This document shows positions 40,638-48,982 of a stretch of 55,271 nucleotides of DNA, one piece after another; the first letter of the stretch is position 1, and each line of letters begins with the position of its first letter. The notes below the pieces were generated by a model. The model did no database searches, was not told the DNA's origin, and worked only from the letters and a program-made list of their open reading frames with translations. A program made the translations under genes and the position numbers. The stretch covers positions 1-55,271 of IMG/VR virus record IMGVR_UViG_3300046804_000671; one strand, written 5' to 3'. This DNA is from a virus.

Positions 40638-41279
40638 ATGGCAAGAATTCTAGTAGCCTGTGAGATAAGCGGGAAAGTCAGGGATGCGTTCAGGGTTGCA
40701 GGCCACGATGCTTGGTCATGCGATATTGCTGCCATTCAAGATAATGAAGCAGCTAAACAAAAGTTCCCTGAGTTTCATCACGTTTGTGATGCTTCTTCTA
40801 TCCTAGACGATGGATGGGATGCGCTGATTGCTTTCCCTCCATGTACTTATTTGTCTGTGTCTGGGATGCACTGGACGGCAAGAGGACTGAGGGATTCGAA
40901 GCTTACGGATCAGGCGCTCGATCTTGTTAAGACGTTTATGTTTGCTGATATAAAGTATATAGCAATCGAGAATCCAGTTGGTGTGATTGGCACAAGGATC
41001 AGGAAGCCAGACCAAACTATCCAACCGTATATGTTTGGCCACGATGCATCTAAAAGAACTTGCCTATGGCTTAAGAATTTACCAAAGCTTAAAGCAACTT
41101 CTTTTGTCCAGCCTAGGATAGTGAAGAAAGGTTCAACTGATCTAAAGAGATGGAGCAATCAGACTGACTCAGGCCAAAACAAACTAGGACCCAGCGAAAG
41201 CAGGGCGGCAAAAAGGGCTGAGACATACGATGGAATTGCTGCCGCAATGGCGGATCAATGGGGTTGTGTGATAAGATAA
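40638..41279 (+). CDS. DNA cytosine methyltransferase-like protein
   Basis: This 213-residue protein starts with a nucleotide-binding-like MARILVACEISGKVRDAF. It has FPPCTY (PPC at 67-69), matching the catalytic motif of C5-cytosine methyltransferases, and an ENP at 111-113 like motif VI. It is about half the usual length and lacks a clear target-recognition domain. It could modify phage DNA against restriction. Confidence 0.7.
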   Translation: MARILVACEISGKVRDAFRVAGHDAWSCDIAAIQDNEAAKQKFPEFHHVCDASSILDDGWDALIAFPPCTYLSVSGMHWTARGLRDSKLTDQALDLVKTFMFADIKYIAIENPVGVIGTRIRKPDQTIQPYMFGHDASKRTCLWLKNLPKLKATSFVQPRIVKKGSTDLKRWSNQTDSGQNKLGPSESRAAKRAETYDGIAAAMADQWGCVIR

Positions 41280-41286
41280 ATCATAC

Positions 41287-41303
41287 TTCCCAACTGTTGG
41301 GAG
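41287..41303. repeat. Palindrome TTCCCAACtGTTGGGAg over a ribosome-binding site
   Basis: This copy of the dispersed 8-1-8 palindrome has one terminal mismatch. Its right half supplies the GGGAG Shine-Dalgarno for the gene at 41311, so a protein bound to DNA or a hairpin in RNA would affect that gene. Confidence 0.75.
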
Positions 41304-41310
41304 ACGCAGA

Positions 41311-41475
41311 ATGAAGCAAAGTGCTGAGGCTATCCAGAAGCGGATTGACTTTCTCAGGAACTCTGGTAGACCAGTACCTCTTATCCTTGAGACTAGGCTA
41401 TTCAGGATTAATTCTGGGAAGAAGCTGAAGCTTCCTTCCTTCTCAAGGAAAGGTTTCGTAAAGGATAAAAGATGA
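41311..41475 (+). CDS. 54-residue basic protein
   Basis: A frame from ATG 41311 encodes MKQSAEAIQKRIDFLRNSGR followed by a Lys-rich C-terminus. Its Shine-Dalgarno is in the palindrome at 41287. Its stop overlaps the next start as ATGA. Function unknown. Confidence 0.6.
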   Translation: MKQSAEAIQKRIDFLRNSGRPVPLILETRLFRINSGKKLKLPSFSRKGFVKDKR

Positions 41476-41654
41476 ACCGTAGAAGCTTGTTCAGGATGAT
41501 CCCTGTTGCTCCGGTCGTTGGCGCATCAGCTATTATGTCAAGCGTCAAGCCGAAGCTTGATGTTAAGCTGCCTCAGGTTGGAGAGATGAACTGGGGTCAG
41601 ACTATCAACAAGGCCATCAGGGATATTCAGGAAGAGATCAACAAGAGGGGATGA
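41472..41654 (+). CDS. Small protein with Tat-like signal
   Basis: The 60-residue product begins MNRRSLFRMIPVAPVVGASA, with a twin-arginine pair, a hydrophobic stretch and AxA-like end, resembling a Tat signal peptide. A short helical remainder follows. Export in the host is possible; purpose is unknown. Overlap with the primase gene indicates coupling. Confidence 0.55.
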   Translation: MNRRSLFRMIPVAPVVGASAIMSSVKPKLDVKLPQVGEMNWGQTINKAIRDIQEEINKRG

Positions 41655-43366
41655 TGAATTCTATTTCATCCCTGTTCAGGAGATACGGAAACAAGATACA
41701 GTTCAAGACTGTATGCCCGTTCTGTTCCGAACTAAGGAAGCCATCGAATAGGAAAGCTGCCTGCATGTCAGTGAGACAGGAGGCAGATCACTGGGTTTAC
41801 AATTGCTGGCACTGCTCAGCAAAGGGAAGAGAGGAAAAAATGGAAGCTGCTGCTGTCGTTGCACCGGTCAAGACTTCAAGCCTTGAGGACAAGCATTATG
41901 ATTTCTTTAAGTCTCGCGGCATCACACGCGATACTGTTGATAACTATTCTGTTACTGCATCCACTCAATGGATTCGGAGCGTTAACGGCAATACTGATTG
42001 CGTTGGCTTTGCATATCGCAACAATGGGGTACCTTATGCATATAAGTGGAGAGCTGTCGAAGCTAAGGGCTTCACCTGCTCTGCTGCTCCTCAGCACTTC
42101 TATCTTCATGATCGAGTGTCTGTTGGCAGTGATGTTGTGATCTGCGAGGGAGAGATCGACGCCCTGTCTCTCCGTCAAGCTGGTATCGAGAACGCCATCT
42201 CTGTTCCCAATGGCGCACCTATGAAGGTGTCAGAGGGTAAGGTTTCCCCTGAGGAAGACCGCAAGTTTGCCTACGTCTGGAACAGCCGGAACGTACTGAA
42301 CGCAGCGAAGAAGGTATACCTTGCCATCGACAACGACGATCCGGGTATGGCGCTTGGCGAGGAACTGAGCCGTCGCATCGGGCGCGCCAAGTGCTGGCTG
42401 GTGAAGTGGCCGGAAGGCTGCAAGGATGCCAACGATGTGCTGGTGAAGCACGGTCCTGAAGCCATTAAGGCTGCGCTGGAAGCGTCTGAACCGTGGCCGG
42501 TGGCTGGCCTGTTCGAAGCCAAGCACTACACCGAGAAGGTGGGAACCCTTTGGGAGAAGGGCAACGCCAAGGGTATGTCGGCTGGTTACGATGAGGTCGA
42601 TGAGATTTATTCTGTCGTGCCGGGACAGATGACAATCGTTACTGGCATCCCGTCTTCGGGTAAGTCAGAGTTCATCGATCAGGTTATGGTTAACCTTGCC
42701 CTGAAGAACGATCTCAAGTTTGCTATCTGTTCGTTTGAGAATCCGCCTGAAGCGCACATCGTCAAGCTGATTGAGAAGAAGGTTGGCAAGCCATTCTTCG
42801 CTGGACCCAAGCCTCGCATGACTGAACTGGAAAGAGACGGCGCATTGCAGTGGGTGAACAACCACTTCTCATTCATTGATACCAGTGATGGTGAACCGTC
42901 AACAATCGACTCGATCCTTGACAGAGCAAGTTCTGCTGTCATGCGTATGGGTATTCGTGGTCTGATCATCGACCCGTATAACTTCATCGAGCGTGACTTC
43001 AAGAACAGCGAGACTGATTACATCAGCGCCATGCTTACCAAGGTTCGTAACTGGGCGCGTGGTAACGAGGCGCATGTCTGGTTTGTTGCACACCCTGCCA
43101 AGATGATGCGTACTGATGGTAAGGTTCCCGTTCCGGGTGGCTACGACATCAGCGGATCGGCTGCTTGGTTCGCCAAGGCTGACTTCGGAATGACCGTTGA
43201 CCGACAGAAGGGGCCGCCTGAAGTCCACATCTGGAAGTGCCGGTTCAAGTGGGCGGGGAAGATGGGTAATGCCGTACTTAATTATGATCCTGCATCAGGC
43301 CGCTACATGTCTCCTAAGGATGTTCCGATTGAGGACTTCGGAAGCATCGATGAAGACGGCTTCTAA
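41651..43366 (+). CDS. Primase-helicase (T7 gp4/Twinkle-like)
   Basis: This 571-residue protein has a zinc ribbon (C22, C25, C52, C55), a Toprim domain (EGEID at 166-170, D227 and D229 in IDNDDPG) and a DnaB-like helicase with Walker A GIPSSGKS (332-339). It would prime and unwind at the phage fork. M1 (41651) and M2 (41654) are both possible. No phage DNA polymerase is visible nearby. Confidence 0.9.
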   Translation: MMNSISSLFRRYGNKIQFKTVCPFCSELRKPSNRKAACMSVRQEADHWVYNCWHCSAKGREEKMEAAAVVAPVKTSSLEDKHYDFFKSRGITRDTVDNYSVTASTQWIRSVNGNTDCVGFAYRNNGVPYAYKWRAVEAKGFTCSAAPQHFYLHDRVSVGSDVVICEGEIDALSLRQAGIENAISVPNGAPMKVSEGKVSPEEDRKFAYVWNSRNVLNAAKKVYLAIDNDDPGMALGEELSRRIGRAKCWLVKWPEGCKDANDVLVKHGPEAIKAALEASEPWPVAGLFEAKHYTEKVGTLWEKGNAKGMSAGYDEVDEIYSVVPGQMTIVTGIPSSGKSEFIDQVMVNLALKNDLKFAICSFENPPEAHIVKLIEKKVGKPFFAGPKPRMTELERDGALQWVNNHFSFIDTSDGEPSTIDSILDRASSAVMRMGIRGLIIDPYNFIERDFKNSETDYISAMLTKVRNWARGNEAHVWFVAHPAKMMRTDGKVPVPGGYDISGSAAWFAKADFGMTVDRQKGPPEVHIWKCRFKWAGKMGNAVLNYDPASGRYMSPKDVPIEDFGSIDEDGF

Positions 43367-43601
43367 GCTAACGCCTATGGTGTCTAGGGTCCTGTATGTA
43401 CACAGGAACCTAGGCCCCGGCTTCACCCATTTCGATAGCATGGATTGTCCATGCAGTCCAGTTCCTATTGATAGAGATTACAATGAAGAAGAATACAATC
43501 GATACCGGAACACCGGAGGGAATGAAGCACAAGAAGATGGTGGCGGTCCCCGCTCCGGGGCGGCCGGGGAAGATTCATCTGAGGGTGGTGGATCAGATTG
43601 A
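43350..43601 (+). CDS. Small Cys/His-containing phage protein
   Basis: An 83-residue frame starts at 43350 with GGAAG about 6 bases upstream. It has YVHRNLGPGFTHFDSMDCPCSP, then an acidic Gly-rich tail. The Cys/His set could bind metal. It overlaps the primase end and the next gene, so the tail may be partly a by-product of the overlap. Confidence 0.45.
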   Translation: MKTASKLTPMVSRVLYVHRNLGPGFTHFDSMDCPCSPVPIDRDYNEEEYNRYRNTGGNEAQEDGGGPRSGAAGEDSSEGGGSD

Positions 43602-43938
43602 ACTGGACCGCATGCTTGACAGGGGACAGATCACGCAGGACGAGTGGTCCTCTGGCGAGCAAGTCTACCGACTGCTCTACAAGGCAGGCATGCTCGGCGC
43701 TTCCAAGTCAACGCTCAATGTGTCGGGGAATAGTGGTGATCCTCAGCATATATCAGAGAAGAAGTCAGACTCTATTCTCATGCTGAGCCAGTTGATTGAT
43801 CACCTTGATATGTCTTGTGGGCGTGCTGCCCGCCGTGTCTTCATCGACATGCTGATGCTTGACCGGCCCGTCAAGACTGACGAACAGGTCAAGCAAGTGA
43901 AGCGTGCGTTGTCTGAGGTTGATAACGCATTCGGTTAA
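43483..43938 (+). CDS. DUF6456-like phage protein
   Basis: This 151-residue protein starts at 43483. It has ITQDEWSSGEQVYRLLYKAGML, resembling DUF6456 (often in alphaproteobacterial phages), and a helical C-terminus ending in RALSEVDNAFG. It is the last plus gene; its stop overlaps the minus-strand stop in TTAA. DNA binding is possible but unproven. Confidence 0.55.
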   Translation: MKKNTIDTGTPEGMKHKKMVAVPAPGRPGKIHLRVVDQIELDRMLDRGQITQDEWSSGEQVYRLLYKAGMLGASKSTLNVSGNSGDPQHISEKKSDSILMLSQLIDHLDMSCGRAARRVFIDMLMLDRPVKTDEQVKQVKRALSEVDNAFG

Positions 43939-44177
43939 AGCTTATCCATCACCAGCCTAGTGATCAGCCTGCGTGCCTGATCCCTATATCCAGCACCAAG
44001 TTCCTCATCATTTGCCATGTCAGTGATGAGGTTCCTTGCTTCAAGGAAAAACTCGTAATCTTTGTACGATATAACCTTTTGTGTAAGTTGTGCCTGATTC
44101 GCTGAGGTTAATGTGAATGTTCCTGAATTAGGAACGCTTATAGTATTTTGATACGGCTTGACGGCAGTCATCTTCAT
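43935..44177 (-). CDS. Unknown phage protein
   Basis: The 80-residue product starts at ATG 44177, overlapping the upstream stop as ATGA. The N-terminal half is Thr/Ser-rich and beta-like (SVPNSGTFTLTSANQAQ) and the rest is helical (YEFFLEARNLITDM). Function unknown. Confidence 0.55.
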   Translation of the reverse strand: MKMTAVKPYQNTISVPNSGTFTLTSANQAQLTQKVISYKDYEFFLEARNLITDMANDEELGAGYRDQARRLITRLVMDKL

Positions 44178-44710
44178 GCTTCCTTTCTTTGGTTGTTGTG
44201 GTCCCATTCCCATGACCATACTCCCTTCTTCGCGGCATCAACCAATCGCCTAATCTTTTCGTTCTCCATGTACTTGGCGAACGCTTCGCTTTCAGCTTCG
44301 TATCTGCTGAATGACTTCAGCATGTACATACATGACGTATGATCCTTGTTTAGCAAGGAAGCAATATCGGGAAACGACCTCTTGTTAAGAGTTCGCTCAA
44401 GATATGTGAAGATGGAACGCGCAACAGCCATGCTGTGGTACCTCTTGTGGGGCACGCGGAGATCATCAAGATTAAATCCGCTAGCCTCATTGATTGACTT
44501 TAGTATGTGCAAAGTAAGCTTGTAGTCTGCCCTGTCTTTCCATCTAGACATGAAGCTATCAGGATGGTGAGCAGTTCCCACAAACTTCTTGAGATTGATC
44601 ATCTTAGACATATCAATCTCATTGATTGACATCTTCTTATAAGAAGATCCAATATAATCTTGCTGGGTCTTTGAAAGCTTTCTAACAAGCACAGGATCAA
44701 GTGGCTCCAT
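44174..44710 (-). CDS. DnaA domain IV-like DNA-binding protein
   Basis: The 178-residue protein has at about 75-145 the layout of the DnaA C-terminal domain: LDDLRVPHKRYHSMAVARSI, a helical bridge, FPDIASLLNKDHTSCMYML, where KDHTS matches the GRDHTT signature. It lacks the AAA+ part of DnaA. It could bind DnaA-box-like sites in phage or host. Start 44710 has AAGGAG 7 bases before it. Confidence 0.65.
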   Translation of the reverse strand: MEPLDPVLVRKLSKTQQDYIGSSYKKMSINEIDMSKMINLKKFVGTAHHPDSFMSRWKDRADYKLTLHILKSINEASGFNLDDLRVPHKRYHSMAVARSIFTYLERTLNKRSFPDIASLLNKDHTSCMYMLKSFSRYEAESEAFAKYMENEKIRRLVDAAKKGVWSWEWDHNNQRKEA

Positions 44711-45155
44711 CGTGCTTCTCCTTCCACTTCTTTGCTCTATTGAGCGCATGTTTTGTTACGGGCCAAGACGGCCTATCTAAGTAGGCCAGTGCAATGTGCC
44801 TCAAATAATGAAGCTCTGCAAACTTATCGTTTCCTCTTTTCCTCCAGTAATCATACCTCATGTATGACCTTTTTATTTTTACCTCAATCCCAAAAGGAAA
44901 GTCCCTCCAATATGGAACGTGATCAGAAAGCCCCATCCCGTTTTCCATACTATCCAAATACAAAACATCTATATTGTATTTTTTCATTATGATGTCTGTT
45001 TCTTCCTTGGCCGCTGCCATATACTTATTAAGTCTCTTCCTTATTCCATCATGATATTCAGAAGATCGGTATAAATATACTCTGTATATATTGTACCAAT
45101 TAAAAGATTTTTTTACAGAATCAAGAGAGTCTATCTCTTTGTAAGCGTCTTTCAT
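44697..45155 (-). CDS. Unknown phage protein
   Basis: The 152-residue protein starts at 45155 with AGGAGA upstream. It is rich in Tyr, Lys and Arg with WYNIYRVYLYRSSEYHDGI. It overlaps the DnaA-like gene by 14 bases. No family recognised. Confidence 0.6.
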   Translation of the reverse strand: MKDAYKEIDSLDSVKKSFNWYNIYRVYLYRSSEYHDGIRKRLNKYMAAAKEETDIIMKKYNIDVLYLDSMENGMGLSDHVPYWRDFPFGIEVKIKRSYMRYDYWRKRGNDKFAELHYLRHIALAYLDRPSWPVTKHALNRAKKWKEKHDGAT

Positions 45156-45176
45156 AATTGATCTCCTGTATAACAG

Positions 45177-45644
45177 TTATACATTCCACCAGTCAGGTTG
45201 TCCGTTCTTCCAAGTAGCAAATCCAGTCTTTTCCCCAAGGTAGTAGTTCCTATACGCAACAACTGCATCTTTGTTCTTGTATTCATCAGGCATAGCCTGA
45301 GCAAACGGGGTTAGTCCAACATCAGGCATACGCTTTACAGCATGCCATGCTGCATTGATACCAATATCCACGCTCTTGTGTACCTTGCCATACCGTGCAG
45401 TATACTCCCTTCCAAGGGCAACAAGCAACGCAGCAAGCCATCGTGTGTTGGCGGCAGACTGCCTGACCCATACAGAACATGGGTGGTTGATGTGCGTTGT
45501 CTTGTAACCAACACGATCATTAAGCACGCCGTTTGCTGTAGTAGATAATAGCTGAGCGTACTCAAGACACATCTTAACAACATGCTTGTCGCAGTGGTAC
45601 GCGGCAGCCTTGTTGATGTCTTTGTCTAGAACAAAGATGTTCAT
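45177..45644 (-). CDS. Conserved phage protein (HCDKHVVKM type)
   Basis: The 155-residue protein begins MNIFVLDKDINKAAAYHCDKHVVKM and contains HPCSVWVRQS. This pattern is familiar in a marine-phage family of unknown function. Conserved His/Cys/Asp residues suggest a metal site or enzyme. GGAGG precedes the ATG. Confidence 0.65.
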   Translation of the reverse strand: MNIFVLDKDINKAAAYHCDKHVVKMCLEYAQLLSTTANGVLNDRVGYKTTHINHPCSVWVRQSAANTRWLAALLVALGREYTARYGKVHKSVDIGINAAWHAVKRMPDVGLTPFAQAMPDEYKNKDAVVAYRNYYLGEKTGFATWKNGQPDWWNV

Positions 45645-45653
45645 ATATACCTC

Positions 45654-46109
45654 CTACAACTTCTTCTTGAAGAACACAGCAGCCTTCTCACTAGTCTCAA
45701 CAGTGGGCCACTCATCCTTTCCACAAACACTGTATCCACAGGCGATCAGGTTATTCATGGAATAGTGGTTGTTAACGTGTGCTGTAGTAACCGAGATAAG
45801 AACACCTCGATCCTTCATGTTGCGTTCGCGGAAGCGGATCATGTGTCGCTGGAACTCCATGCCCCTCCACTTGGGAAGAACGCCAGCCCTGCACAGTTCA
45901 CCAACCTGACCGTTGACGTTGCGCCATCCAGAATATCCTACATACTTACCATCGTATTCCAATAGATACCAGTTTGCACCTTCGAATTCGAACGGTTCGT
46001 ATTCAGGAAAGCAGATGGCATCCATCCACCTTAACCAGCGTCCACCATCGGAATCATGTTCATGTACTGATTCCATGTATTTGAGATCGCCGTCCTCATT
46101 AATGCTCAT
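45654..46109 (-). CDS. GNAT-family acetyltransferase
   Basis: This 151-residue protein has the GNAT core: WYLLEYDGKYVGYSGW, then LCRAGVLPKWRGMEFQRHM with the acetyl-CoA loop, and a late helix. Substrate is unknown. It overlaps the Gp88-like gene end by about 11 bases. Confidence 0.75.
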   Translation of the reverse strand: MSINEDGDLKYMESVHEHDSDGGRWLRWMDAICFPEYEPFEFEGANWYLLEYDGKYVGYSGWRNVNGQVGELCRAGVLPKWRGMEFQRHMIRFRERNMKDRGVLISVTTAHVNNHYSMNNLIACGYSVCGKDEWPTVETSEKAAVFFKKKL

Positions 46110-46740
46110 GATAGTTCACTCCTTTGATCTTGTTGTTCCAGCACTGGTCACAGCCAAGGCATTTGTTGCCTTGGTCTGGAGCCTTACATTGCTTAAGCCA
46201 CTTACTCTTTGCGTCTACAGTGGAGAACGGAAGACGGTGTGTCTTCTTGAATGTAGCACCAACCATTGGATTAGATTGGCGTACAGTAAGATTGAATGAG
46301 AAGTCTCCGTGCTTCTTCATCCATGCTGCAACGATGCCTGCCTCCTTGGTAGGAAGCCAGTGACGTACAGTCGGTGTTGCCTTTGCTATGTTGTTGATCT
46401 TGGTCAGGTGTTCTTCAGACTGAATGTCTCCGCTGTCAAACCACCTGAACCTGTTCTCTCCTTCCTTGCTCCTCGCCCATAGATCAGTAAGTACAACAAT
46501 GAAAGCATCCTCAAACCTTGGATCATCCATTGCCTTGAGCCTGCGATCAAGAGCCTTGCGTACAACAGGCATGTTGTAGAAACCCTTGAGTGCATAACAG
46601 TTATGGCAGACAGTTCCGTGAGTCTGAGCCAACACAGATCCCGTCTTGCATGCGGTGGCGGGAATTGAGTAGGACCACCAAGGCATCTTGGATGGCTTAC
46701 TCAATCCGCCAATAAGTTCCCATGCTTCCTTGAATTGCAT
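46099..46740 (-). CDS. Gp88-like Cys-rich phage protein
   Basis: The 213-residue protein has C31 (ACKTG), C45 and C48 (CHNCYA), RWFDSGDIQSEEHL and a C-terminal CLGCDQCW cluster. It resembles the Gp88 group of phage proteins, whose Cys spacing could hold an Fe-S cluster. Start 46740 overlaps the upstream stop as TGATG, with GGAGG before it. Confidence 0.6.
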   Translation of the reverse strand: MQFKEAWELIGGLSKPSKMPWWSYSIPATACKTGSVLAQTHGTVCHNCYALKGFYNMPVVRKALDRRLKAMDDPRFEDAFIVVLTDLWARSKEGENRFRWFDSGDIQSEEHLTKINNIAKATPTVRHWLPTKEAGIVAAWMKKHGDFSFNLTVRQSNPMVGATFKKTHRLPFSTVDAKSKWLKQCKAPDQGNKCLGCDQCWNNKIKGVNYHEH

Positions 46741-47441
46741 CACGAACCTCCAATCCTAGACGCAATCTTGCGACCGATAGCACGCCGCATACCGTTAGCA
46801 CACAGCCTGTAGTCTGTATGGTAATAGGTGATGCCGCTGTTGCTATCCTTCATGATGTAGCAGTCCATACTCTTGTACTTCTTCGACCCATTGTTATAGG
46901 AGTAGGTGAAGTAACAAGCGGACCAGCACTTGTATGTGTCGTGATGGTGCGTCCTAGACCAAACAAGAACCTTGTTGGTACCGAGAGAGCCAATCTCCTT
47001 GATGTGATTGCTGTACATCATTGGCACAACAAACTTCTTCAGTCCTCCAGTTTCAGTATAGAAAACACCACACCCATCAGCCGTGGTGTTTACCTCTACA
47101 AGCCAAGGCGTGGAGTTGCTGATCTTGCTGTTGAGTTCTGAAAGCATAGACCTCTTGGCTTGGTTCTTCTTTGCGTCCATCTTTGATACAGACTTGCTTT
47201 CGTTAAAGATTTCACGAAGTTGAAGGACGGCATCCAAGGCGCCACACCTGTGTCCGATATACGAAGTGGTTGTTTTGCCAAGTTCATAGAACAACTTGTT
47301 CATGATGTTGGACTTGTCGGTGATGCCACGGTCACGGGCAAGCTTGAACATGCCAGACGCAGCGGCTGCAATCTTGCGTGCCTCAAGCTTGAACTTCTCT
47401 TTGAAGTACTTGTCGTCTGTCTTAACCCTATTATCGGACAT
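46740..47441 (-). CDS. Unknown phage protein
   Basis: The 233-residue protein starts at 47441 (TGAGG upstream). It has a helical N-terminal part (ARKIAAAASGMFKLARDRG), then a Tyr/His/Cys-rich beta part (WSRTHHHDTYKCWSACYF). It overlaps the VWA gene by 11 bases and may belong to that cassette. No family recognised. Confidence 0.6.
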   Translation of the reverse strand: MSDNRVKTDDKYFKEKFKLEARKIAAAASGMFKLARDRGITDKSNIMNKLFYELGKTTTSYIGHRCGALDAVLQLREIFNESKSVSKMDAKKNQAKRSMLSELNSKISNSTPWLVEVNTTADGCGVFYTETGGLKKFVVPMMYSNHIKEIGSLGTNKVLVWSRTHHHDTYKCWSACYFTYSYNNGSKKYKSMDCYIMKDSNSGITYYHTDYRLCANGMRRAIGRKIASRIGGS

Positions 47442-48576
47442 TGATAACCTCACCAAACGGAGCGGTGTTGATGTCGGAAGTGGACACCCAGATCACGGGG
47501 TAATGAGGCGGCGCGTCAGGAAACGAACCGTACATATCCGTGAAGTATACGAGAGCCTGAGGAGATACACCGTTATCCTCAGTCCACTTGAATGCGGGGC
47601 GGAAGTCAGTGCCTCCACCGCCACGGGGACGGGCGACGATCTCATCGCCAGCTTCGAATGTATCGACACCGGAAACTTCCGAGTCGATATACAGGATGTG
47701 AACCTTCTCCGGAATAACCTCCTCTGCAATTGCTGCAAGCTCTGAGAAAAACGTGGTCAGTTCCTTCTTGCCGATGGACCCGGACGTATCGATACCGACA
47801 ACGATCTCACCGGCACCTTCACGCAGGATGGACGGGGCGTAGATACCCTCACCCTCAAGGCGACGATTGAACCGACGCCAAGTGTAGTCAACGGGATACA
47901 TACCAGTGACAACGGCACGCAGCTTCTCACGCCAATCAACCTGAGGCTTGAGCAGCTTGTCGATGAAACGCTCCATGTTGGCAGGCATCTTGCCCTGTTT
48001 CTTGGCGACAGCTACCGCATTGGAAATGGTAGACTTCATGTCAGCCTCCATGACTTTCATCTCGGACTCTGACAGTTCCTGTCCGTTCTTGTCGGTCGGC
48101 TTCATTACCTGACCCCACGGACCCTTGCCTTCCTCGCCGTCACCACTGCCACCACCCTGCGGAGGAGGAGGGGGAGGGTTCTTCATAAGATCATCGTAGA
48201 TATCTTCGAAGGTCCAGTTGGCGTACTTGGGATCGTTACACCCACCAGCAGGAAGGGTATAGCGTTCGCAGATAGTGGGATTGATAGCGTAATCCATAGC
48301 AATGTTGGCGGGCAGATGCTCACGCTTACCGAGGCGCAGCATATGGAGCAACGCAACATGCATGGCTTCATGCACAATGACACCAAGCAACTCGTCGTCA
48401 GTGAGTCCTTGGACAAACTGACTATTGTAATACAAGTTGTTGCCATCAGTTGCCATCGTATCGGTATGCGCTTCGACAACCTCCCAGCGCATACAGATTA
48501 CGCCGAAGAACGGATCGTCAAGGACAAGCTTGATGCGTGCCTTGGCAATACGATCATGAACACTGAGCGTAGACAT
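47431..48576 (-). CDS. Zincin-like plus VWA protein (DUF2201-type)
   Basis: This 381-residue protein has an N-terminal HEAMH (69-73) in VIVHEAMHVALLH, a Pro/Gly-rich linker (about 134-150), and a C-terminal VWA domain with MIDAS D263-T-S-G-S, T323 and D347. This is the putative metallopeptidase-VWA pairing associated with MoxR ATPases. It lies with the MoxR gene at 50033 and a coiled-coil gene at 48983. Confidence 0.8.
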   Translation of the reverse strand: MSTLSVHDRIAKARIKLVLDDPFFGVICMRWEVVEAHTDTMATDGNNLYYNSQFVQGLTDDELLGVIVHEAMHVALLHMLRLGKREHLPANIAMDYAINPTICERYTLPAGGCNDPKYANWTFEDIYDDLMKNPPPPPPQGGGSGDGEEGKGPWGQVMKPTDKNGQELSESEMKVMEADMKSTISNAVAVAKKQGKMPANMERFIDKLLKPQVDWREKLRAVVTGMYPVDYTWRRFNRRLEGEGIYAPSILREGAGEIVVGIDTSGSIGKKELTTFFSELAAIAEEVIPEKVHILYIDSEVSGVDTFEAGDEIVARPRGGGGTDFRPAFKWTEDNGVSPQALVYFTDMYGSFPDAPPHYPVIWVSTSDINTAPFGEVINVR

Positions 48577-48585
48577 TGATGCCTC

Positions 48586-48654
48586 CTAACCTATAGCAAT
48601 GAAAAAGAAAGCTATCAACACAAAGAAGATAGCACCGATGATTAGTCCATCCAT
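48586..48654 (-). CDS. 22-residue membrane microprotein
   Basis: A very short frame with GGGAG upstream encodes MDGLIIGAIFFVLIAFFFIA, an almost entirely hydrophobic peptide. It lies between the VWA gene and a basic protein and may target the cassette to the membrane. Coding status rests on the ribosome-binding site and tight packing. Confidence 0.45.
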   Translation of the reverse strand: MDGLIIGAIFFVLIAFFFIAIG

Positions 48655-48655
48655 A

Positions 48656-48817
48656 TCATTCTCCCTTTTTAAGAAGGGACTTCACGAACCTCCTTACTCT
48701 CTTGCGGAACCCGCGCTTGATCTTCTTGCGAGTTCCAGACTTGAACCTGAAATACTTACGCCATCCAGAGAGGGCGTCATACTCGCCGCCCCCTCTCATA
48801 GGTATCTCACCTTTCAT
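48656..48817 (-). CDS. 53-residue basic protein
   Basis: The frame from 48817 (AGGAG 6 bases upstream) encodes MKGEIPMRGGGEYDALSG, then a strongly basic C-terminus (KKIKRGFRKRVRRFVKSL). It could bind nucleic acid or acidic membranes. It overlaps the preceding gene's stop. Confidence 0.5.
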   Translation of the reverse strand: MKGEIPMRGGGEYDALSGWRKYFRFKSGTRKKIKRGFRKRVRRFVKSLLKKGE

Positions 48818-48980
48818 TGGCGACTCCTGTATAGTTGTCAGCTTGTACCGTTTCACTGCCCATGACACGAACATCTAGCAATAACAGAACAGTACCTTGT
48901 ATGGCCTGCGGTGTCTGCATGTATCCAAGCAGAGTTTCCTCACCATCGCCCGTTGCTGACGCGGCTGCGGGAGGAGGCAT
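48807..48980 (-). CDS. 57-residue protein in the MoxR cassette
   Basis: A frame from ATG 48980 encodes MPPPAAASATGDGEETLLGY and then GTVLLLLDVRVMGSET, a beta-like domain. It begins 2 bases after the upstream stop and overlaps the next start. No clear Shine-Dalgarno is visible, so it may rely on coupling. Confidence 0.45.
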   Translation of the reverse strand: MPPPAAASATGDGEETLLGYMQTPQAIQGTVLLLLDVRVMGSETVQADNYTGVANER

Positions 48981-48982
48981 TG

